Position numbers and translations under genes: made by a program. Positions 43,507 through 56,500 of a stretch of DNA of 64,000 nucleotides are shown here, piece after piece. The notes below the pieces were generated by a model. The model was given only the letters and a program-made list of their open reading frames with translations. It searched no databases and had not been told where the DNA came from. Within the stretch, counting starts at the first letter, position 1; each line of letters starts with the position of its first letter. Source of the DNA: Hydractinia symbiolongicarpus (taxonomy: Eukaryota; Cnidaria; Hydrozoa; Anthoathecata; Hydractiniidae). Location: the NCBI RefSeq assembly GCF_029227915.1, contig NC_079876.1:9364001-9428000 (forward strand), given 5' to 3'.

Positions 43507-46500
43507 ATGGAGGGAATCTGGTTGATAAATCATGTATCTAAGGCTATTAAGGATAAAACAACAAAAGCTTTCAAAACCATGAAGGATAAGATCATGGGTT
43601 TTTATAAAAAGGGCAGTGGAGAGGAAGAGGTGAAAGAGGTGAAAGAGGAGGAAGAGGTGAAAGAGGAAAATCCTTATACTCCTGTTGAAGAAGCGTTTGT
43701 GGGTTCCTACAAACGTTTCAAGATAAACTCAGATGGTAAGAAGAAGAATGTCAAGGTTTTTCTAAAACAGATTCAACCTATCATTAAGAGGCTAATGAGG
43801 GACGTGCTAGGTCAAAAGAAGTCGCTGAAGACCCAGGCAACCTTGTGGGTGAAGTGGGTAAGGGAGGACACCGGCTCGGCTGGTGTTACGTGTGTACATG
43901 TTGATAAAGCTTTCAATAGCTATATGGAGATACTGAACGCCCACGATGACATTTCTGATGTTTTCGATCGGATGTGTACTAAGATAATCGAGCAGATTGA
44001 AAACCCTGCTCTACCCGCCAGCGGGTTCACAATCGAAAGGATCCTACATATGCATGTGGACTTTCATAAACTTAAATTAACCAGAGGTAGTTCTTACTTG
44101 CCGCTACCCAAGAATTTCAGTGGAAAGCGATCCGTGATTAACCCACATAACGAGGGTGACGAGGACTGTTTCAAACAGGCCGTTATCGCTGCTCTCAATC
44201 ATGGTAAGATCAATAATAACCCTGAACGAATCTCAATCCTTAGGAAGCATGATAAGTATAATTGGGATGGTATAACTTTCCCAATGGCTCTAAACAAGAT
44301 AGATCTCTTCGAGAGGAGGAACCCTGATGTCGCCGTGCATGTTTTAACAAAAGACAATGTAGAGGGTGTCTATATGTGTCGAAAGTCGAAGCATCTTGAC
44401 CGGGATGAGACGGTTGTTTTGTTTTTACTGTGTGAAGGGGATAAGAGGCATTATATCGCTGTTAAGAACTTGAGCGGTGTCCTGAGCAAGGCCAACTCAA
44501 AGCATAAAAATAAGGAGTATTATTGCTTGAATTGTCTCTCTGGTTTTCTAAGCGAACAGAAAAGGGATGAGCACTTTGAGTATTGCAAGAATAACGATGC
44601 CGCTAATATTCAACTACCTAAGGAGGGTAGCACCTTAACCTTCACTGATGGTAAGTTTCAGCTCAAGGTTCCATTCATCATTTATGCCGATTTCGAAGCT
44701 TTTACACAAGAATTGCCTGAGGATGAGAGAAAAGGCGGATCATCAACCGAGAAAGTTGGTAAACATGTCCCAACTGGATTCTGTTGTTATAGTAAATATG
44801 CTCATGGTGAAGTTCCCAACCCTCTTAATCTTTACCGTGGTGAGGACTGTGTTCCGCGCTTTGTGGATCATGTGGTTTCTGAGGCTGAAAGGTTATATAA
44901 CATGCGTCCTCAGAAAGAAATGGATCTACTTACGGATGAGGAGCATGACGGTTTCAATAGATACGAGGTTTGCCACATTTGTATGAAGGAATTTGATGGT
45001 GATGATGACATCAAGGTTAGGGATCACTGTCATTTCACTGGTAAGTTTCACGGATCCGCCCATCAGGAATGTAATCTGCGTTACAAGGTTCCTAATTATA
45101 TTCCGGTTGTATTCCACAATCTTAGCGGATATGATGCGCATTTATTCATTAAGGAGCTTGCAAGGAAGTACGGAGAGGATGGTATGGGTGTAATCGCAGA
45201 GAATAAGGAGAAATATATCTCTTTCTCGACCGATGTTAAGGTTGGCGAATATATTAACAAAAATGGTGAGACTAAGGACAAAAAGATAAAGCTAAGATTC
45301 ATAGATTCGTTTAGATTTATGTCTAGCGGCTTGAACAATCTTAGTGCAAATCTCGCGGGTGTTAACAACATGAGATGTGATGAGTGTAGCTCAGGCTGCT
45401 CGTTTGAATATATTGATGAAAACTATATTGCTCACGGGAAATGTGGTGAATGCGATGTCGGTTGCAATAGAAATCTTGATAAGCAGAGTTTATTTGAAAA
45501 GTTCTGTAATATGCACACGGGAAACGATGAGCAGTTCAGGTTGCTGTTCAGAAAAGGTGTATACCCATATGAGTATGTTAACTCATTCGATAGGTGTAAT
45601 GAAACTGAGCTCCCGTCAAAGGATGACTTTTATAGCGAGCTTAACATGAGTCACATCAGTGATGCTGACTATGAGCATGCTCAGAAGGTTTGGAAAGCCT
45701 TTGATATTAAGGATCTAGGTGAATATCATGACATCTATCTCAATACAGATGTTCTATTGCTCGCCGGTGTGTTTGAGACATTCAGAGAGACGTGTTTGAG
45801 ATACTACAAACTAGATCCCGCGCATTTTTACACAACTCCTGGATTAACTTGGCAAGCATGTCTGAAAAAGACCGGGGTTAGTCTAGATCTATTGTCTGAT
45901 ATTGAGATGGTCACGTTCATTGAAAGCGGTATTAAGGGTGGATTGTGTCAAGCTGTCCACCGCCACGCCAAGGCCAACAATCCATATATGGGCGATATGT
46001 ATAATACTTCGAAAGATACAACCTATCTGCAGTATCTTGATGCTAACAATCTGTATGGATGGGCTATGATTCAGAAGATGCCGACCGGTGGGTTTGAGTG
46101 GGATGATTCCGGTAAATTTACACCCGAACTCATTTCAGAGTTGGCTGTGGAAAACGGTGAAAAGGGGTACATGCTTGAGGTTGATGTTAGATATCCACCT
46201 GATCTTCATGACGCACATAACGATCTTCCTTTCATGCCCGAGAGGAAGGTTATCAATGGGGTCGAGAAGCTGACACCATGTCTTTCGAGCAAGACAAACT
46301 ACATCATCCATATCCGTGCGCTTGCTCAGGCTTTGAATCACGGTATTGTTCTTGATAAGGTTCATAGAGTCTTGAGATTTAATCAGAGTGCGTGGTTGAA
46401 GTCGTATATAGACTTCAATACACAGCTGCGCACGGAGTCGAAGAATGACTTTGAGCAGGATGTTTTCAAGCTGATGAACAATTCGTTCTTTGGTAAGACA

Positions 46501-47255
46501 ATGGAGAATCAGCGTAAACACAAAGACGTACGCTTGGCTACGAAAAAGGAACAGTATGAGAAGCTGGTGATGAAGCCAAACTTCAAGGGTAGCACATGGT
46601 TCTCGGAAACACTGATGGGTATAGAGATGTCCAAGATCAAGATCAAAATGAATAAACCAATCTACCTAGGACTGGCAATTCTGGACATGTCTAAGATGAT
46701 TATGTACGAGTTTCACTATGACTATATGAGACCGAAATATGGTGATGATGTGAAACTTTGCTATATGGATACTGATTCATTCGTATACCACATAAAAACG
46801 GGCGATTTCTACAAGAATATCGCTGATGATGTGTCTGAGAGATTTGACACATCGGGGTATGATAAGGAAGATGGTAGACCTCTACCATTAGGTTTGAATA
46901 AAAAGATCATTGGGCTGATGAAGGACGAGTTAGGTGGTAAGGTGATGACTGAGTTTGTAGCCTAAGAGCTAAGACCTATGCATACAAACAACTATGTGGT
47001 AAGGAGGATAAGAGGTGTAAGGGGGTGAAGAAATGTGTGGTAAGGGAGACCATAGGTTTCGCTGAATATAAGAGATGCCTGTTTGAGGGTGAGAACATTT
47101 ACAGAACCCAAATGACATTTCGATCTATTAAGCATGATGTTCACACAATAAAAACAAATAAACTGGCGCTCAATGCCGATGATGATAAACGCATAATTTC
47201 TGGAGATGGTATCACCACACTAGCTAGAGGACATTATAGACACATATCACTATAA
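43507..47255 (+). CDS. Protein-primed family B DNA polymerase (frameshifted near C-terminus)
   Basis: Replicates the element from its ends. The first frame runs 1,152 codons to TAA 46963-46965; the conserved C-terminal tail continues in another frame to 47255, starting where the first breaks off. Seen in order: K/E-rich repeat (38-55); conserved DEDCFKQAVIAALNH (218-232); zinc-finger-like CLNC...H...C (340-360); exonuclease I YADFEAF (D395, E397); an inserted Cys/His module CHICMKEF...DHCHFTG...HQECN (489-523) of endonuclease VII type; exonuclease II FHNLSGYDAH (536-545); exonuclease III EYHDIYLNTD with D748; polymerase A LDANNLYGW (D845); B KLMNNSFFGKTMEN (988-1001); C CYMDTDSF (D1088, D1090). 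All catalytic residues are present, so only the tail frame and the SAP start are damaged. The gene ends inside the right TIR. Confidence 0.92.
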
Positions 47256-47271
47256 TTTATAGGACACAACA

Positions 47272-47325
47272 GGGGAGGGTGGGGAGGGACCCATGGGACG
47301 GGGAGGGGGTGGGGGATGGAGGGGG
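47272..47325 (+). other. G-run block (G-quadruplex candidate) in right TIR
   Basis: More than eight runs of 3-5 G in 54 bp on the + strand, running 5'->3' toward the right end of the element. Conserved in the left TIR and the truncated copy. Confidence 0.75.
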
Positions 47326-47337
47326 TTTTGGACGGAT

Positions 47338-47359
47338 ATTATAGAGCATGCTCTATAAT
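47338..47359. other. 22-bp perfect palindrome in right TIR
   Basis: Same dyad as 32376-32397; sits between the G-run block and the first 75-bp sub-repeat. Confidence 0.8.
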
Positions 47360-47547
47360 TTGACGTAAAGTGGTAAAGTGCTAACGGATTTTATGGACTC
47401 TTCTATCGTCGATTTAACGGGGATGATCCATAATTTGATGTGGAATGGTAAAGTGCTAAGGGATGTTATGGACCTTTTTACGTTGATTTAACGGATATGC
47501 CCGCTTATTTGACATGATTGCACTAACATCCGAATTTTCCTATCTCT

Positions 47548-50500
47548 GCGGTTATCGCGCGCTGAAGAAATAGCGACAGTTTCAAAAACTGAATTACATT
47601 GACTTTCTAACGGTGTCAGTCCGTTTGAGTTACAATGGTTGGGTCACATACTCGTACCAACATGTATTTAGCGATATTTTTCTGATATTACTAGATTGCT
47701 TCGCTTTTAACAGTGAAACGATTGACTGTGGGACTTAATTGAACTGATTTTGGACTGTGATGTTATAAATGTTATAAGTGAGACAATTGGACTCCAAGAA
47801 ATAACATTCTTCTTAATTTGACATGATTGCCGGAACTCAGCGATTACACTGGGCGCTGTGGTAGCACTTCATTTGAAAATTTAGATAAATAAGTCATTCT
47901 TTACCGTGGGACCAATCCTAGCCGTTATCGCGCGCTGAAGAAATAGCGACAGTTTCAAAAACTGCATTACATTGACTTTCTAACGGTGTCGGTCCGTTTG
48001 AGTTACAATGGTCGGGTCACATATTCGTACCAACATGTATTTAGCGATATTTTTCTGATATTACTAGATTGCATTGCTTTTAACAGTGAAATGATTGAAT
48101 GTGGGACTTAATTGAACTAACTTTGGACTGCGACCTGACAAAATGTGATAAATAAGACAATTGGACCTTAAGAAATAACATTCTTCTTAATTAGACTTGT
48201 TAGCCTGAACTCAGCAATTTCACTGGGCGCTGTGGTAGCGCTTTATTTAAAAGTTTAGATTAATAAGTCTTTTTTTACTGTGGGACCAATCCTAGCCGTT
48301 ATCGTGCGCTGAAGAAATAGCGACAGTTTCAAAAACTGCATTACATTGACTTTCTAACAGTATCAACCCGCTGGAGTTACAACGGTTGAGTCACATATTC
48401 TTACCAAAATGTATTTCGTGATATCTTTCCGGTATTACTAGGTTGTATCGCTTTCAACAGTGAAACGATTGACCGTTGAACTTAATTGAACTGATTTTGG
48501 GCTGTAATCTTATAATTAAAAAATTAAAACAATTGGACTCCAAGAAATAACATTCTTCTTAATTTGACATGATTGCCGCAACTCAGCGATTACACTGGTC
48601 GCTGTGGTAGCGCTTCATTTGATAATTAAGATAAATAAAGTCATTTTTTAGCCGTGGGACGAATCCTAGCCGTTAGCGCGCGCTGAAGAAATAGAGACAG
48701 TTTCAAATAATACTTTTCATTGACTTTCTAACAGTATCAACCCGTTTGAGTTACAGTGGTTGGGTCACATATTCGTACCAACATGTATTTAGCGATATTT
48801 TTCTGATATTACTAGATTGCTTCGCTTCTAACAATGAAACGATTGACTGTGGGACTTAATTGAACTAACTTTGGACTGCGACCTGATAAATGTGATAAAT
48901 AAGACAATTGGACTCCAAGAAATAACATTCTGCTTAATAAGACTTGTTTGCCTGAACTCAGCGATTACACTGGGCGCTGTGGTAGCGCTTTATTTAACAC
49001 TTTAGATTAATAAGTCTTTTTTTACTGTGGGACCAATCCTAGCCGTTATAGCGCGCTGAAGAAATACAGACAGTTTCAAAAAGTACATTTCATTGACTTT
49101 CTAACAGTATCAACCCGTTTGAGTTACAACGGTTGAATCACATATTCTTACCAAAATGTATTTCGTGATATCTTTCCGGTATTACTAGGTTGTATCGCTT
49201 TCAACAGTGAAACGATTGACCGTTGAACTTAATTGAACTGATTTTGGGCTGTAATCTTATAATTAAAAAATTAAAACAATTGGACTCCAAGAAATAACAT
49301 TCTTCTTAATTTGACATGATTGCCGCAACTCAGCGATTACACTGGTCGCTGTGGTAGCGCTTCATTTGATAATTAAGATAAATAAAGTCATTTTTTAGCC
49401 GTGGGACGAATCCTAGCCGTTAGCGCGCGCTGAAGAAATAGAGACAGTTTCAAATAATACTTTTCATTGACTTTCTAACAGTATCAACCCGTTTGAGTTA
49501 CAGTGGTTGGGTCACATATTCGTACCAACATGTATTTAGCGATATTTTTCTGATATTACTAGATTGCTTCGCTTCTAACAATGAAACGATTGACTGTGGG
49601 ACTTAATTGAACTAACTTTGGACTGCGACCTGATAAATGTGATAAATAAGACAATTGGACTCCAAGAAATAACATTCTGCTTAATAAGACTTGTTTGCCT
49701 GAACTCAGCGATTACACTGGGCGCTGTGGTAGCGCTTTATTTAACACTTTAGATTAATAAGTCTTTTTTTACTGTGGGACCAATCCTAGCCGTTATAGCG
49801 CGCTGAAGAAATACAGACAGTTTCAAAAAGTACATTTCATTGACTTTCTAACAGTATCAACCCGTTTGAGTTACAACGGTTGAATCACATATTCTTACCA
49901 AAATGTATTTCGTGATATCTTTCCGGTATTACTAGGTTGTATCGCTTTCAACAGTGAAACGATTGACCGTGGAAATTAATTGAATTGATTTTGGGCTGTG
50001 ACCTTATAAATGTGAAAGTGAGACAATTGAACTCCAAGAAATAACATTCTTCTTAATTTGACATGATTGCCGGAACTCAGCGATTACACTGGGCACTGTG
50101 GTAGCGCTTCATTTAAAAACTTAGATAAATAAATCATTCTTTACCGTGGGACCAATCCTAGCCGTTATCGCGCGCTGAAGAAATAGCGACAGTTTCAAAA
50201 ACTGCATTACATTGACTTTCTAACGGTGTCAGTCCGTTTGAGTTACAATGGTTGGGTCACATACTCGTACCAACATGTATTTAGCGATATTTTTCTGATA
50301 TTACTAGATTGCTTCCTTTTAACAATGAAACGATTGACTGTGGGACTTAATTGAACTAACGTTGGACTGCGACCTGATAAATGTGATAAATAAGACAATT
50401 GGACTATAAGAAATAACATTCTTCTTAATTAGACTTGTTTGTCTGAACTCAGCGATTACACTGGGCGCTGTGGTAGCGCTTTATTTAAAACTTTAGATTA

Positions 50501-53500
50501 ATAAGTCTTTTTTTACTGTGGGACCAATCCTAGCCGTTATTGCGCGCTGAAGAAATACAGACAGTTTTAAAAAGTACATTTCATTGACTTTCTAACAGTA
50601 TCAACCCGTTTGAGTTACAACGGTTGAGTCACATATTCTTACCAAAATGTATTTCGTGATATCTTTCCGGTATTACTAGGTTGTATCGCTTTCAACAGTG
50701 AAACGATTGACCGTGGAACTTAATTGAACTGATTTTGGGCTGTGACCTTATAAATGTGAAAGTGAGACAATTGAACTCCAAGAAATAACATTCTTCTTAA
50801 TTTGACATGATTGCCGGAACTCAGCGATTACACTGGGCACTGTGGTAGCGCTTCATTTAAAAACTTAGATAAATAAGTCATTCTTTACCGTGGGACCAAT
50901 CCTAGCCGTTATCGCGTGCTGAAGAAATAGCGACAGTTTCAAAAACTGCATTACATTGACTTTCTAACGGTGTCAGTCCGTTTGAGTTACAATGGTTGGG
51001 TCACATATTCGTACCAACATGTATTTAGCGATATTTTTCTGATATTACTAGATTGCTTCGCTTTTAACAATGAAACGATTGACTGTGGGACGTAATTGAA
51101 CTAACTTTAGACTGCGACCTGATAAATGTGATAAATAAGACAATTGGACTATAAGAAATAACATTCTTCTTAATTAGACTTGTTTGCCTGAACTCAGCGA
51201 TTACACTGGGCGCTGTGGTAGCGCTTTATTTAAAACTTTAGATTAATAAGTCTTTTTTTACTGTGGGACCAATCCTAGCCGTTATTGCGCGCTGAGAAAT
51301 ACAGACAGTTTCAAAAAGTACATTTCATTGACTTTCTAACAGTATCAACCCGCTGGAGTTACAACGGTTGAGTCACATACTCGTAACAACATGTATTTCG
51401 TGATATCTTTCCGGTATTACTAGGTTGTATCGCTTTTAACAGTGAAACGATTGACTGTTGGACTTAATTGAACTGATTTTGAGCTGTAACCTTATAATTA
51501 AAAAATTAAAACAATTGGACTCCAAGAAATAACATTCTTCTTAATTTGACATGATTGGCGCAACTCAGCGATTACACTGGTCGCTGTGGTAGCGCTTCAT
51601 TTGATAATTAAGATAAATAAAGTCATTTTTTAGCCGTGGGACGAATCCTAGCCGTTAGCGCGCGCTGAAGAAATAGAGACAGTTTCAAATAATACTTTTC
51701 ACGGACTTTCTATCGATGTCAGTCCATTTGAGTTACAACGGTTGGGTCACATATTCGTACCAACATGCATTTGGCGATATTTATCTGATATTACTAGGTT
51801 GCATTGCTTTTAACAGTGAAATGATTGAATGTGGGACTTAATTGAACTAATTTTGGACTGTGACCTGATAAATGTGATAAATGAGACAATTGGACCCCAA
51901 AAAAAACATTCAACTTAATTTGACATGATTGCCGGAACTCAGCGATTACACAGGGCGCTGTGGTGGCGCTTCACTTAAGTATTTAGATAAATAAGTCATT
52001 CTTTACCGTGGGACCAATCCTAGCCGTTATCGTGCGCTGAAGAAATAGCGACAGTTTCAAAAACTGCATTACATTGACTTTCTAACGGTGTCAATCCGTT
52101 TGAGTTACAATGGTTGGGTCACATATTCGTACCAACATGTATTTAGAGATATTTTTCTGATATTACTAGATTGCTTCGCTTTTAACAATGAAACGATTGA
52201 CTGTGGGACTTAATTGAACTAACTATGGACTGCGACCTGATAAATGTGATAATTAAGACAATTGGACTCCAAGAAATAACATTCTGCTTAATAAGACTTG
52301 TTTGCCTGAACTCAGCGATTACACTGGGCGCTGTGGTAGCGCTTTATTTAACACTTTAGATTAATAAGTCTTTTTTTACTGTGGGACCAATCCTAGCCGT
52401 TATTGCGCGCTGAAGAAATACAGACAGTTTCAAAAAGTACATTTCATTGACTTTCTAACAGTATCAACCCGTTTGAGTTACAACGGTTGAGTCACATATT
52501 CTTACCAAAATGTATTTCGTGATATCTTTCCGGTATTACTAGGTTGTATCGCTTTCAACAGTGAAACGATTGACCGTGGAACTTAATTGAACTGATTTTG
52601 GGCTGTAACCTTATAATTAAAAAATTAAAACAATTGGACTCCAAGAAATAACATTCTTCTTAATTTGACATGATTGCCGCAACTCAGCGATTACACTGGT
52701 AGCTGTGGTAGCGCATCATTTGATAATTAAGATAAATAAAGTCATTTTTAAGCTGTAGGACGAATCCTAGCCGTTAGCGCGCGCTGAAGAAATAGAGACA
52801 GTTTCAAATAATACTTTTCACGGACTTTCTATCGATGTCAGTCCATTTGAGTTACAACGGTTGGGTCACATATTCGTACCAACATGCATTTGGCGATATT
52901 TATCTGATATTACTAGGTTGCATCGCTTTTAACAGTGAAATGATTGAATGTGGGACTTAATTGAACTAATTTTGGACTGTGACCTGATAAATGTGATAAA
53001 TGAGACAATTGGACCCCCCAAAAAAACATTCAACTTAATTTGACATGATTGCCGGAACTCAGCGATTACACAGGGCGCTGCGGTGGCGCTTCACTTAAGT
53101 ATTTAGATAAATAAGTCATTCTTTACCGTGGGACCAATCCTAGCCGTTATTGCGCGCTGAAGAAATACAGACAGATTCAAAAAGTACATTTCATTGACTT
53201 TCTAACAGTATCAACCCGTTTGAGTTACAGTGGTTGGGTCACATATTCGTACCAACATGTATTTAGCGATATTTTTCTGATATTACTAGATTGCTTCGCT
53301 TTTAACAATGAAACGATTGACTGTGGGACTTAATTGAACTAACTTTGGACTGCGACCTGATAAATGTGATAAATAAGACAATTGGACTCCAAGAAATAAC
53401 ATTCTGCTTAATAAGACTTGTTTGCCTGAACTCAGCGGTTACACTGGGCGCTGTGGTAGCGCTTTATTTAACACTTTAGATTAATAAGTCTTTTTTTACT

Positions 53501-56500
53501 GTGGGACCAATCCTAGCCGTTATTGCGCGCTGAAGAAATACAGACAGTTTCAAAAAGTACATTTCATTGACTTTCTAACAGTATCAACCCGTTTGAGTTA
53601 CAACGGTTGAGTCACATATTCTTACCAAAATGTATTTCGTGATATCTTTCCGGTATTACTAGGTTGTATCGCTTTCAACAGTGAAACGATTGACCGTGGA
53701 ACTTAATTGAACTGATTTTGGGCTGTGACCTTATAAATGTGGAAGTGAGACAATTGAACTCCAAGAAATAACATTCTTCTTAATTTGACATGATTGCCGG
53801 AACTCAGCGATTACACTGGGCACTGTGGTAGCGCTTCATTTAAAAACTTAGATAAATAAGTCATTATTTACCGTGGGACCAATCCTAGCCGTTATCGCGC
53901 GCTGAAGAAATAGCGACAGTTTCAAAAACTGCATTACATTGACTTTCTAACGGTGTCAGTCCGTTTGAGTTACAATGGTTGGGTCACATATTCGTACCAA
54001 CATGTATTTAGCGATATTTTTCTGATATTACTAGATTGCTTCCTTTTAACAATGAAACGATTGACTGTGGGACTTAATTGAACTAACGTTGGACTGCGAC
54101 CTGATAAATGTGATAAATAAGACAATTGGACTATAAGAAATAACATTCTTCTTAATTAGACTTGTTTGCCTGAACTCAGCGATTACACTGGGCGCTGTGG
54201 TAGCGCTTTATTTAAAACTTTAGATTAATAAGTCTTTTTTTACTGTGAAACCAATCCTAGCCGTTATTGCGCGATGAAGATATACAGACAGTTTCAAAAA
54301 GTACATTTCATTGACTTTCTTACAGTATCAACCCGTTTGAGTTACAACGGTTGAGTCACATATTCTTACCAAAATGTATTTCGTGATATCTTTCCGGTAT
54401 TACTAGGTTGTATCGCTTTCAACAGTGAAACGATTGACCGTGGAACTTAATTGAACTGATTTTGGGCTGTGACCTTATAAATGTGAAAGTGAGACAATTG
54501 AACTCCAAGAAATAACATTCTTCTTAATTTGACATGATTGCCGGAACTCAGCAATTACACTGGGCAGTGTGGTAGCGCTTCATTTAAAAACTTAGATAAA
54601 TAAGTCATTCTTTACCGTGGGACCAATCCTAGCCGTTATCGCTCGCTGAAGAAATAGCGACAGTTTCAAAAACTGCATTACATTGACTTTCTAACGGTGT
54701 CAGTCCGTTTGAGTTACAATGGTTGGGTCACATATTCGTACCAACATGTATTTAGCGATATTTTTCTGATATTACTAGATTGCTTCGCTTTTAACAATGA
54801 AACGATTGACTGTGGGACTTAATTGAACTAACTTTAGACTGCCACCTGATAAATGTGATAAATAAGACAATTGGACTATAAGAAATAACATTCTTCTTAA
54901 TTAGACTTGTTTGCCTGAACTCAGCGATTACACTGGGCGCTGTGGTAGCGCTTTATTTAAAACTTTAGATTAATAAGTCTTTTTTTACTGTGGGACCAAT
55001 CCTAGCTGTTATTGCGCGCTAAAGAAATACAGACAGTTTCAAAAAGTACATTTCATTGACTTTCTAACAGTATCAACCCGCTGGAGTTACAACGGTTGAG
55101 TCACATATTCTTACCAAAATGTATTTCGTGATATCTTTCCGGTATTACTAGGTTGTATCGCTTTTTACAGTGAAACGATTGACCGCGGAACTTAATTGAA
55201 CTGATTTTGGGCTGTGACCTTATAAATGTAAAGGTGAGACAATTGAACTCCAAGAAATAACATTCTTCTTAATTTGACATGATTGCCGGAACTCAGCGAT
55301 TACACTGGGCACTGTGGTAGCGCTTCATTTAAAAACTTAGATAAATAAGTCATTCTTTACCGTGGGACAAATCCTAGCCGTTATTGCGCGCTGAAGAAAT
55401 AGTGACAGTTTCAAAAACTGCATTACATTGACTTTCTAACGGTGTCAGTCCGTTTGAGTTACAATGGTTGGGTCACATATTCGTACCAACATGTATTTAG
55501 CGATATTTATCTGATATTACTAGGTTGCATCGCTTTTAACAGTGAAATGATTGAATGTGGGACTTAATTGAACTAATTTTGGACTGTGACCTGATAAATG
55601 TGATAAATGAGACAATTGGACCCCCCAAAAAAACATTCAACTTAATTTGACATGATTGCCGGAACTCAGCGATTACACAGGGCGCTGCGGTGGCGCTTCA
55701 CTTAAGTATTTAGATAAATAAGTCATTCTTTACCGTGGGACCAATCCTAGCCGTTATTGCGCGCTGAAGAAATACAGACAGATTCAAAAAGTACATTTCA
55801 TTGACTTTCTAACAGTATCAACCCGTTTGAGTTACAGTGGTTGGGTCACATATTCGTACCAACATGTATTTAGCGATATTTTTCTGATATTACTAGATTG
55901 CTTCGCTTTTAACAATGAAACGATTGACTGTGGGACTTAATTGAACTAACTTTGGACTGCGACCTGATAAATGTGATAAATAAGACAATTGGACTCCAAG
56001 AAATAACATTCTGCTTAATAAGACTTGTTTGCCTGAACTCAGCGGTTACACTGGGCGCTGTGGTAGCGCTTTATTTAACACTTTAGATTAATAAGTCTTT
56101 TTTTACTGTGGGACCAATCCTAGCCGTTATTGCGCGCTGAAGAAATACAGACAGTTTTAAAAAGTACATTTCATTGACTTTCTAACAGTATCAACCCGTT
56201 TGAGTTACAACGGTTGAGTCACATATTCTTACCAAAATGTATTTCGTGATATCTTTCCGGTATTACTAGGTTGTATCGCTTTCAACAGTGAAACGATTGA
56301 CCGTGGAACTTAATTGAACTGATTTTGGGCTGTGACCTTATAAATGTGGAAGTGAGACAATTGAACTCCAAGAAATAACATTCTTCTTAATTTGACATGA
56401 TTGCCGGAACTCAGCGATTACACTGGGCACTGTGGTAGCGCTTCATTTAAAAACTTAGATAAATAAGTCATTATTTACCGTGGGACCAATCCTAGCCGTT

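Larger units (their letters stand above)
32188..47547 (+). mobile_element. Polinton/Maverick DNA transposon, 15,360 bp
   Basis: The element is bounded by 312-bp terminal inverted repeats that start AGAGATAGG and end CCTATCTCT. It carries the diagnostic Polinton gene set: protein-primed family B DNA polymerase, retroviral-type integrase, A32-type packaging ATPase, double jelly-roll major capsid protein and a candidate minor capsid protein, with a group of small membrane-associated genes. A size of 15-20 kb is usual for the class. It interrupts a satellite monomer: left flank ...TAGCCGT, right flank GCGGTTATCG..., against an uninterrupted TAGCCGTTATCG. The target duplication is thus GCCGT/GCGGT, 5 bp with one mismatch, where 6 bp is typical. 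A recognisable adenain-like protease is missing. The major capsid, polymerase and some small genes are frameshifted. Confidence 0.95.
47236..47547 (-). repeat. Polinton right TIR (312 bp)
   Basis: Inverted partner of 32188-32499. It includes the last seven codons and stop of the polymerase tail frame, the G-run block (47272-47325), the palindrome (47338-47359) and three sub-repeats beginning AATTTGAC or similar at 47357, 47432 and 47506 (spacing 75 and 74 bp). It differs from the left copy by scattered substitutions, e.g. GCATTT/GAATTT near the tip. Confidence 0.95.

Noticed and set aside
46135-46521. 128-codon - strand frame
   Set aside because: Antisense to the polymerase palm domain, which carries catalytic motifs on the + strand.
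46940-46975. Programmed frameshifting to produce the full polymerase
   Set aside because: No typical slippery heptamer followed by a pseudoknot-like structure is visible at the break; a simple indel is more economical.
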